A stretch of 64,000 nt of DNA from Owenia fusiformis (taxonomy: Eukaryota > Annelida > Polychaeta > Sabellida > Oweniidae). Where the stretch lies: assembly GCA_903813345.2 (NCBI GenBank), contig CAIIXF020000005.1, positions 8,497,375 through 8,561,374 of the forward strand, read 5' to 3'. The stretch's first letter is position 1, and each line of letters begins with the position of its first letter. The position numbers were made by a program, and so were the translations under genes. The notes under the pieces are model-generated. The model did no database searches. It saw only the letters and a program-made list of their open reading frames with translations, and was not told the DNA's origin. Of this stretch, positions 36,106 through 48,100 are shown in pieces.

Positions 36106-39100
36106 CTGAAAAAATCATAATGTTCAGATAATATAACACTCCGTTGTGAGATTAGCATCATTAATATGAATCAGTGTATACAGTTTCTTGAAAAACTTAA
36201 ATTGACATAAATGTACAGTATAGTTATGTACATGCTATAGGACAAAAATGACAAATAAAAAAGATTTTGGAACTAATAAACATGGTTCTTTGGAAAATTT
36301 AATAGCTATAATCGTTATGAAAAATTCAATAAAAAAATTGTAACAATGTGTTCCTAAAAGTATATTTTTAGAAAGATGGCAGCACGATATGGTCTCCTCT
36401 GAGATGAACTGAGATCCATTTAATACAATCCCAGCAATTCGATTAACACTGCAATTTCAAAACGCAGACAACTTTGACTAAATGCAATGTAAGAAGGTAT
36501 TTTCTGAGGCAATGATTCATTCCTCCATATGCACTGATTACTTGATTGAAAATGTAATGCCCATGTTTTGTCTCATGATAAATCAAAGTCCCTCTCAAGA
36601 ATTAAATAAAGAGGAACTCTGATAAATGGGAACGGGTAAATCATGCAAGAACTACACAATAATTGTTGAAAGGATGGGAACATGCAATTTTGTGAATAAT
36701 GTTTGAATATTAGTTTTTCCACCTACCCATGAGTGAGTTGTGTAGACTGTCTCAATATGTAGCAGTGTTCACACGAACTGTTCGATTCAAGAAACGCTGT
36801 GAAGAGATTCATTTGACCATTTGTGGAAACAGTTTGTCTGAAATATCAAACATTCTATTACATTCAAGTCTCATTTAAATTATCACAATTTCATGTATTT
36901 CATCAATGAGAAAGTGGTCAAATAGTTGTGGTTGAAATCAGTTGCAAGTTGCAGGTTAAGTCCGTCCAGCTGAACATACAGTTCACATAAAGATGGCAGC
37001 GTTATTCAATACTAAAATCTCCCTTTAGTGTCATACATATAGGTGGCAGCACCATCTGGTGACACATATCCAATTACAATGGGCATTTCTGTATATTTTA
37101 CATAATTTTGTCCATTTTATAGATAATACTGACTGTGTAATTGTAGGTTTGTAGGGTGGAAGTTTATCAGATTTCCCAGAAGTCTCACTAGGCTGTTTGA
37201 ACAGACAATAGATGCCGCCATGGAACAGAGATTGCCCTATTGTCATCTGTAAATATATAACATAAACAAACAAGGTATTTACATCCAAAATGTCACTATC
37301 TGCCATTTGTTAGATGCCAAACACCAACTACCAAACATCGATCGCCAAACACCAACCATCGAACACCATCCAAAAAAAATTAAAGACCTAACAACATGTC
37401 ACCACTCATGATGGTGACATAAAAACAAAAGAAAATACAGTATAGTACACATTTGATGATCAGAAAACGAATACTTAATTAATAATATATAAATCGATGT
37501 TGTAAAGCTAAAAATGAATTACAGGGTGTGCCTTGAAGGCAATGGTAAATAATGACGAAATGTCTATTTTCTGTTAGAAATATGTCCTGTATTGTGACCC
37601 AATCTTTAGTTTGGTGTGTGGTTCTTAGATGTTTCATTTAGGCTAAGATGAAGAAAATATTATTTTACCAGAGAATTTCCAAGAGGTCTGCTTCATTAAT
37701 AAGGGTGTCTTGGTAATCTGACATTATATTATATAGATTAGGTGTAGAATTAAGAGCAAAACTTTGAAAAATTCCTGAATAATTAACTCCTGTTAAAGAT
37801 ACAATTGAGTTTGTGAAGTTTTTTTTCAGGATCAGTTAAATAATTGTTGTTGATCGAGGTTTATTCAGCTAGTCAATGGGGATTCTGGGTAATTTGTGGA
37901 TTGATTATGTGTGTACAAAGTCAACTTACTGATGGTTTATTCACAGCTGCATCTATCGAATCTTTCAGATCACTGAACACTTGAGTCAATGACTTGTTCT
38001 CTGCACAGGGGTATAATGAATCTGAAAACATGAAAGTCAATCAGAAGAATTCAGATGTTCGCTATACTTCATTTTGTTTTTCTAATCTAAGAGGGTTGTT
38101 CAATTTGGTGTTGTAGAGGTGCTGTATTGAGGGTTAGATTTCAGTTGATATTCACACACATGAATTTACAACATTTAGGTTTGTTTCGAAAGAAGCTTGA
38201 GCCATTTGCATTCAATCATTAACATTCACAGAAAAATAGCATCAAAAAATCTCATACATCTTTAAATCAGCCAGAACTAATTGTAGATTATTTAAATAAA
38301 AAAAGAATACATTTCATGACAAATTAGAGTGCACCTCTACAGTCTGAATTGATGATACAATTTTGGGTGACAAACATCAACTTGAGTACATATACTCAAC
38401 TCACCTTTGAGTAGTGGTGTAGTATTGAGTAGGTCTGTCCATGGGTTATTAGCGCCATCAGGAGGATGGGCAAGGTCCTCATCCTTCAAATACTACAAAA
38501 ATGGGTTGGAATGTGCATGATTTCTTTGAGCCAATTTTTACTAAACCATAGAATATGGATGCACCATCATACATGCCATATATTAAATGGGGCTATATCA
38601 GATGGTTAACAGATTTTTGCTACTTGACTTAAAACAAAACTGACAGAAACAATGGTAAATTAGTCATTTTAAGAAATGATATGATTTTTATCAACTCATG
38701 GATATTGCTATCTGCACTCTATAGCTATGATAACTCCTGCAAATATCAGATCCATTTATGAATGAAAATCATATCACTCATAAATAATATTACAGGACCA
38801 AAAAGCTGTAAAAAGACAGTTGAAACTCGAAAGCCATTAAAAAGCAATAACATAACAAAATTCAGGAAGATGGATAGTTATGGCAGATGGTTACAAAAGT
38901 GTATCAGTCAGTTACAGATGCCAATTGCCAATGCCAAACAAATTAAAATCATTTTTTACATCACTTAAAAATTTACAAACCTACCTGACCGACCCTCTCA
39001 AGTTTGAATCCAGCACTCCCGCTACTCCCATCTTGTTCCTGAAATCAGAAACAAAAATCAATGTTTCATACATGAAAAGGCATTGTGAGTTTCCTCTTTC

Positions 39101-42100
39101 CTACTCTGAAATATAGGAGTTACTATTGTATAAGATATCCTGTTTTAATATGTAAAATGGGTGGAATTAGATACAGATTGTAACTAGGACAATACCTCAG
39201 TAACTAGGACAATACCTCAGTAAATAGAACAATACCTCAGTAAAGTTCTCCTTTAAAAATTCTGCAACAAAGTTGAAGTCTTGTTGTGTCATTTTGCTCA
39301 GTTCTGGAGGTATAGGTTCATTCGATAATCGCTGTATCACTGGATTAGAAAAATAAATATTTTGACATAAATGCATGTATGTTACTTGTCAAAGAGAGTT
39401 AATCGCAATATTTTAATCAGGTGTCCAAAGGAGTGAACACACTGCTGATTTGTATTCACATCAAATGTGAACTCCTATAGTTTGTTTAAGTTCATTATAA
39501 AGGCAAGGGTTATATATGATGTATTTAAAACTAGATGAACAGCATGAACATTAGTGTACACTGTACCTACCCACATAGAGCCATCGGAAAAAGGCCTTGA
39601 AATTTTTCATGCTGCCATCTATCACTCTAAAACAAACAAAATACTCACAATTCAGTAAGTTTAGTCATCATTCTCAACCTCACCAAGGGAGCAGAGGCAG
39701 GAAAATCTCAATGTTTTTGAATATATGTTTTTTTATTATTAAGAATATTTTTTTTTATGTTTTACATTATCATACATTATATTGATTTACCGTGAATGAT
39801 AGTGATTGGACAAAAGCCTACTGTAAGTCCTCTCCTTATATGTGTATGTGACACTATACTATAACCTCAGTAAATGGAACAACTTGGAAGTGGAACATTT
39901 TTTCATAAGTTCCACTTACACAGGTTGAACTGTAAACATCGATGAGCAATGTAGGAAGTGAAAAGGTGTAAATTCCATGCTGACGTATGAATTAATCACA
40001 CTAAACATATCTTTCTCACTGGTTAGTATCAGGAAAAAATTACCTTCTCTTTCTAAATGGCAGGCGAAAAATATTGACTTTGGTATATTCAGTTTTTTAT
40101 TGAATTAAACAGGGGGAGGGTGGATATAAACAAAAGTCAAACACCAGTCAGAAAACATAGAGAGTAAAAATTTATGTAACAGGCACCATTTCTTGTATTG
40201 GTGGTGACATAAAAATGGAAACATGTACTCACTGTTGTAATTCAACTGACTTCAACATAAAGGTCCCAGCTGCATTCAATGCATCTTGTATGCATTGTGG
40301 CGAAAGACCTAACACACCAAACCTGTCATACCACAGAGACATGCCTTTTAACTCAGTCAGGTAGTACACCAGAGATTGCCCTACACTGAAACATGATATA
40401 ATATATATGCTGTACAATGAATTTCACCATAATGTAATACAATAAAAGTACCTTTATTCTGATTCTAACTTTCATATGTACTACTCCCCTCAACAATCTG
40501 TTTATAATTACATAATTATTATTTACAGTTAATATTGGAAACAAGAATGCAACTATTTCAGAAGAAAATCACAGAAAGTGTTACAAATATGACATCAGTA
40601 AAAATATTATGCTTTAACAGCCCTTAAATGGGCTATTCCTTATAATGGTAACTGGCGTATTGACTTATTGAGTAAATTAAAGACATGCAAGATGACTACA
40701 TCTTTAAAAAGAAAAATGAAGAGTTATATTAAACAATATCAATCTATGTAGAGAAATTCAATTTGATCTTCCAAAAGGTTAACTCTACATCAATTTACAT
40801 GTACAGGGTGGGTCAAAAAAGTTACAAGAATATAAGAGTAACATTTTTTTGCACGACCTGTATATTCTCTTACCTTTGTAAATGTTTTAGCACCAATTTT
40901 TGTATATTGGAATACGAAGTTTCTATTGAGTGGCCCAACTTCTTCAGCCCCTACAAAATAAAGGCTAGTCTAGTAAGAATATGTTTACAAAATTAGTCTG
41001 GTATATAGAAGTACAATTTGACAGTAATGGGTCCATATTTTCTTGAATTTGAGTAAGTCATATATTCAAAATAAACGTGCTAAAACAAAATTCTTGAGAT
41101 CATGCATAAGCTTTTTTAAATAGCGGAAATGGTCATGGGTGGACACTGGGTAAAATGGATGAGGTCAGTCAACTGTGATATAGATTCTATATCACACACC
41201 GTAAAAATACAAATGGGCCAGGCTGCTAGAATTTACAAAATAATGGAATATTATTCTCTACATACCTTCTCTGTGAGCTCATGGAGCAGGAAGGACTGCA
41301 ACTCTGAACTGGAATATGACAGAATGTAATGCTATATAATCACCTAAATGCAAATATGTATTTACATGTACTTAAACTGGATAACATGGCAGACATAAGA
41401 TGTGCCCCTAGACTTGAATATTTAAAATATTAAAAGTGAATAACTTGTTGTCGAACCTTATACCGAGTTATTTAAGTGTACCACCTTAAATTGTGTTTGG
41501 TAAAATTAACTATCATTTGTTCCTAACAAGAAAATATATTTCAACAGTTTCACAGGAAGGATCTCAAAGATGATGTGAGTTTGACTAAACTCCAAATGTT
41601 CAATGATGAAAATCAAGATTATTTCTATGTATATGTACATAAAGTATTGACTGTTTAAAACTAAGAACACTCCCCTTCAAAAGTGTGGCAACATCAACTC
41701 TCCCATTAGGCATGTTTATGTTTAGCAATATAACATTAACAAATATGTCACCACTTTTTAGTGGTGACAAAAACTACCAAAGGGGAAAATGGTGTTGCCA
41801 ATATTTTGGAAGGGAGTGCATAATTCATTAAGATTAATTTACTAAGATAAAATAATAATAATATTAGTATACCTGGGTGTTCCAAACATGAGAAGCTCTA
41901 GGAAGTCATTGCTAACAGTTCCACTGACCAGCTTCTGCAATGTATACATGTAAATCAAATTAGTGAGGTTCATGTTAACTTTTTACATTTGAAATTCAGT
42001 GGTGACATATAAAGTGTCACTTTTAGACAAAGATATTTTGTAAGAGAAATTTGAAATTGAGTGGTAAAGTATGAATGTGTCATTTTTACATTTGAAATTT

Positions 42101-45100
42101 GTTAATTGTGGATGAGTGGTAGGGCAAATATACCATATTTGTTATGCTAAAAGATATTGATTTCAAATGAGTAATTCTGTAAACCTAATGTCATTTGTGT
42201 TTACTTATGTAGTTTTGCAAGAACTGAAAGAAATGACTTACATATTTCTCTTCTGCAAACTTGCGTAGTTTTGTATCCATTTCCAGCAGAATGTCCTCCC
42301 AAGCCTCCTTCATCTGACGGATAGTGGCCTGGGCATACTAGAAATAATGGAATATATATCATGGTAGATAATGGCCTGGGCATACTGGAAACAATTGAAC
42401 ATATATCATTGTAGATAGTGGCCTAGGCATACTGGAAATAATTAAACATATATCATGGTAGATAGTGGCCTGGGCATACTAGAAATAATGGAACATATAT
42501 CATGGTAGATAGTGGCCTGGGCATACTAGAATTAATGGAATATATATCATGGCAGATAGTGGCCTGGGCATACTAGAAATAAAGGAACATATATCATGGC
42601 AGACAGTGGCCTGGCCATACTAGAATTAATGGAATATATATCATGGCAGATAGTGGCATGGGCATACTAGAAATAAAGGAGCATATATCATGGTAGATAG
42701 TGGCCTGGGCATACTAGAAATAATGGAACATATATCATGGTAGATAGTGGCTTGGGCATACTAGAATTAATGGAATATATATCATTGTAGATAGTGGCCT
42801 GGGCATACTGGAAATAATTAAACATATATCATGGTAGATAGTGGCCTGGGCATACTAGAAATAACTGAACATATATCACGGTAGATAGTGGCCTGGGCAT
42901 ACTGGAAATAATTAAACATATATCATGGTAGATAGTGGCCTGGGCATACTAGAAATAATTGAACATATATCACGGTAGATAGTGGCCTGGGCATACTGGA
43001 AATAATTAAACATATATCATGGTAGATAGTGGCCTGGGCATACTAGAAATAAATGAACATATATCACGGTAGATAGTGGCCTGGGCATACTGGAAATAAT
43101 TAAACATATATCATGGTAGATAGTGCCCTGGGCATACTGGAAATAATTAAACATATATCATGGTAGATAGTGGCCTGGGCATACTATAAATAATTGAACA
43201 TATATCAGGGTAGATAGTGGCCTTGACATACTAGAATTAATGGAACACATATCATGGTAGACAGTGGCCTGGACATACTAGAATTAATGGAACACATATC
43301 ATGGTAGACAGTAGAGGTGTAACTCGCCAGAAAAATCCAACTCGAGTTCAACTTGCCAAATATTTCCAAAACTCGAGTAAAACTCGAGTTCATTCATTTC
43401 ATCCAGTACATATTGTAAACCCGGGTATACAAAATTACTGTAACCTCAAGCGGCAAGTTTCTCTGGTTTAGTCACATCTAAAAGGTGTTTAACACAATGG
43501 GGCCATAAGAAAGTGTGGTATTCATTGCAGTTATCTCATATTTCAATCAAAAACGATCTGGTATAGACGTCGCCGCATACGGTAAGGACGAGATATCGCT
43601 AGAATCTACCCAAACAATATTTTAGAAAACCCAGAAGGGCCCCTCAAATTAATGAATGGTTTTCCCGGATTATCTTCATTGTTTATACTAAAGACTGCTG
43701 GTTATTGATCTAAAGTTAAGACTTATGATCTTAATTTAATGATAGATCATCTTTTTTATGTAAAAGTCGTGTACACGACGTGTGAATAAGGAAACCATTT
43801 TTATTCAATTTTAGTGACTACTCTATTATCGCCCGTTGTGTTCCTTCGATAGTTGATCTTTTTCTGATTTTTTGCTGTAACTCGTCATTCCATGATATTT
43901 GTTGAACTTTGTGAAGCTTTGGGACTTGGGAGTGTTTTTTAGGTGACGGGCGCTAAATATGGTGATCATTGGTAAATGCTTTGGGACTTGGGAGTGTTTT
44001 TTAGGTGACGGGCGCTAAATATGGCGATCATTGGTAAATTTATTCCACTAATGAAGTAATGTTGCACGATCTCTGGGACCCGAATTCATTTTACATGCTT
44101 GCAAGATAAGCGAAACTCGCGAGTTGACTCGAGTTATAGCTAGCTCGCGAGTTGAAATAGATTGCGAGTTTCTAGAGGACAACTCGAGCCAATGTATAGG
44201 CAGCTCTGACGAGCTGTACTCGAGTTACTGACTCGGGAGTTACACCTCTAGTAGACAGTGGCCTGGACATACTAGAATTAATGGAACACATATCATGGTA
44301 GACAGTGGCCTGGACATACTAGAATTAATGGAACATATATCATGGTAGACAGTGGCCTGGGTATACTAGAAATAATTGAACATATATCATAGTAGATAGT
44401 GGCCTGGGCATACTAGAATTAATGGAACATATATCATGGTAGACAGTGGCCTGGACATACTAGAATTAATGGTACACATATCATGGTAGACAGTGGCCTG
44501 GACATACTAGAATTAATGGAACACATATCATGGTAGACAGTGGCCTGGACATACTAGAATTAATGGAACACATATCATGGTAGACAGTGGCCTGGACATA
44601 CTAGAATTAATGGAACATATATCATGGTAGACAGTGGCCTGGACATACTAGAATTAATGGAACACATATCATGGTAGACAGTGGCCTGGACATACTAGAA
44701 TTAATGGAACATATATCATGGTAGACAGTGGCCTGGACATACTAGAATTAATGGTACACATATCATGGTAGACAGTGGCCTGGACATACTAGAATTAACG
44801 GAACACATATCATGGTAGATAGTGGTCTGGACATACTAGAATTAATGGAACACATATCATGGTAGACAGTGGCCTGGACATACTAGAATTAATGGAACAT
44901 ATATCATGGTAGACAGTGGCCTGGACATACTAGAATTAATGGAACACATATCATGGTAGATAGTGGTCTGGACATACTAGAATGAATGGAACACATATCA
45001 TGGTAGACAGTGGCCTGGACATACTAGAACCAGAACAACGGCAACGCCAAAGCGTAGCGAATCCCATCGAACAGAAATGGCTGGCATTTTTACAAACGAA

Positions 45101-48100
45101 GCGCAAATATCATAAAACAACACACCAGAAAGGCCACCATTTTCAAAATGGTTGCTCACTAGCCAAGTCATCAGAAAAAATAATATGCTTTAAAGTAGCC
45201 ACCTCTAAAATTTTTGAAAAATCGCACACGTACTTGTAAAATAACACACATAAAAATGGTGGCCATTTTTCAAAATGGCCGACTACTCCCCAAAGTTTTA
45301 TTAGACAATGTGCCATGCTTAAAGTATTCACATATCAAATATGAACAAAATCGCTCCACTACTTTTCGAGTTATAGAAAATACGTTAAAATGGCAGCCAT
45401 TTTTCAAAATGGCCACCTTCTACCAAAAGCGTCATTAGAAATAGACAGTGTGCCATGCTTATAGAGTTCACATACCAAATATGAACAAAATCGCTCCACT
45501 ACTTTTCGAGTTATAGTAAAATATGTTAAAATGGCGGCCATTTTTCAAAATTGTTTTCAAAAAAGCCGCCTTCTACCAAAAGTGTCATAGGACAGTGTGC
45601 CATGCTTATAGTATTCACATACCAAATATGAACAAAATCGCAGACTACTTTTCGAGTTATAGTAAAATATGTTAAAATGGCGGCCATTTTTCAAAAAATT
45701 TTTCAAAATGGCTGCCTTCTACCAAAAGTGTCATAGGACAGTGTGCCATGCTTATAGTATTCACATACCAAATATGAACAAAATCGCTCGACTACTTTTC
45801 GAGTTATAGTAAAATATGTTAAAATGGCGGCCATTTTTCAATTTTTTTTTTCAAAATGGCCGCCTTCTACCAAAAGTGTGCAATGCTTATAGTATTCACA
45901 TACCAAATATGAACAAAATTGCTCCACTATTTTTTGAGTTACAGCAAAAATTGTAAAATGACGAGTAAAGGCCGCCATTTTTCAAGATGGCTGCCATGTG
46001 CTTCTTTAATATCTACATTTGTAGCATTATTAATGTCCTTTATCATTTTTTTACATTTAAAACATATTGCTATTACAGTTTTACATATTGCACCTAAATA
46101 TCTGTAAAATCGTCACTAAAATGGCTACCATTTTGAAATGAGCGGCCATTTTGAAAATCGGCTTTCGAGCAGAACTTCTACCCCCATAGGGTATAAGTGT
46201 ACAAAATATGAACAAAATCGGGCCAACGGTATTTGAGTTATTGCCTGGACGGACGGACAGACGGACGGACGTCATTTGTTGTTCCTGCATTAGATTCTTC
46301 TTTCATTGTCTTCTTTCTTTGTCTTGATTTGATTGTGATGTTAGTTATCTTTCTTCAGGGTCCACAGACTTGAGACTGCGCATAGGTGGGTTAAACGTTT
46401 TGATCCGGCCGGAAAACTCTCCCCTTCCCCTTACTGATGTTCGGATGGATGTACGTACGGATGTACGTACAAACGGACGGACGGACGGAGGCATTCCCTA
46501 TATCCCTCCAAACTTCGTTCGATGGGATAATTAATGGAAAATATATCATGGTAGACAGTGGTCTGGACATACTAGAATTAATGGAAAACTATTTTTGCTT
46601 TTTTGATTAATAAAATAGCCACCCACCCACTAAACCAAATCAATAAATTGTAGAATTCAAAGCATGTGAGACATTTGAGACTGGCTTAGACCTACCGAGA
46701 GCAAGGTGAGGATCTGTCCAAACTTTAAGGCAAGTATTCTCAACTCCCTGTGTCTTGAGGCAAGTAAACTTGTGTCAATCTGAAAATGAGAAGAAACTGG
46801 ATAACTTTTCAAAAAACCAGTACAGTACAGTGTAAATGCTAAGAGCATTTTTAAAGATTATCCTGCTATAATTTTAACACTTTACAAAAAAATATTATTC
46901 TTGAGCTTTAGATGTCCATCACAGCACACAGTGATATTCAATACAGCATACAGTGAAAAAAATTAGAACTTTATAATGAAAAAAGTTCAAAAGCTAAGAA
47001 ACTCTATCTAACACTATGTAACATAAAATTTTGGGAAAAACTCACTGAGAGTATAGATATGTCAGAGGTCTGTGCATCTCCTTGGAGAGTTTCAACCATC
47101 AGGGTAAGAAGTCTAAGGTCTTGAGATAGCCCCCCACAGTACACATTTCCAATCTGAAAACATAAAACACATGAAACAGTCAAACCTAATGAAATGCGTT
47201 CAGTCAGGCAAAAATTGTTATAGACAGTGTTCCTTTAAAGATAGGGTTCACTGACATGGAAGTCAATAGGATTTGGTGCTTTGAAAACAGTTCCACGAGG
47301 GGAGGTGTTCCTTAAAGAGAGTTCATCTAAATGAGTTGGTTCCATATATAGAGGTGTTTGTTACAAAGAGGTATTCCATCAGACATGTTTTACTGTATAA
47401 ATTTTGACCCCCCACACCTGGAAAGTTGATTGGTTATTATATCAGAGAAAAAGAGTATGGTGTTGAAACGCATGTATAACTTAACACAAAGATTTGTAAA
47501 GATCAGCTGCTAATTTAAAAACATAAATTGTCAACATGATTTCTGGTTTATTAAATTCTAGAAACAATTGATTAGCTTGCATTGGTGCATTCAAAACAGA
47601 ACCAACGTGTAATGAGCTAATACACTACACTACATATAGTAATAAGACATACATGTTTTACCTTCAAATAACATGTAACTGTACTGTGAATCTTGACAAA
47701 TCTTTTGAACATTTGACAGCCAGGAGCTAAGAGTCAAAATATACAGTATAATGTGGGTGCAGTCATTGAAAATTGCATTAAATATTGCATGTTTACTTTA
47801 GACTTGCCTTCAGAGAAAAAAGTAAGTCACTTAGAATATATCCTTATTTTTTTATTTATTAGATGTACTAAGAGTTCCTCATCTGCCATCGAGAAGACAG
47901 GTACAAATAAATAGATCATTATTAAAGTGCATGCCCATAGCTGGGGATCATGCAATTTTTCACAATTATGAGCACTTTTCAAGTGACATTGGGCCAAAGT
48001 TGTCTGATGTGAACCCACCCTGGAATGTTTTGAAAAGTGAACCCCCAAAAGATGGCTGTGGCTCGGATATTGGTAGGCCATTTCTGGGCAAATCTATTGT

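Larger units (their letters stand above)
42325..46590. repeat. 47-bp minisatellite seeded at the ANAPC4 exon 9 acceptor, about 39 copies, split by two insertions
   Basis: Unit of 47 bp containing TGGCCTGGGCATACTAGAAA then TAATGGAACATATATCATGG. The copy at 42325 is part of exon 9 and its splice acceptor, so each unit carries a copy of CTAG|TATGCCCAGGCCA on the minus strand. About 21 units lie at 42325-43311, 16-17 at 44251-45030 and just over one at 46529-46590. Left units mostly read GGGCATACTAGAAATAA, right units mostly GGACATACTAGAATTAA, so the two halves homogenised separately. A hAT-like element (43312-44250) and a 1.5-kb block (about 45031-46528) interrupt it. Confidence 0.92.

Noticed and set aside
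37013-37085. Open minus-strand stretch reading VIGYVSPDGAATYMYD just below exon 19
   Set aside because: It matches no part of ANAPC4, and no acceptor and donor pair keeps phase with exons 19 and 20.
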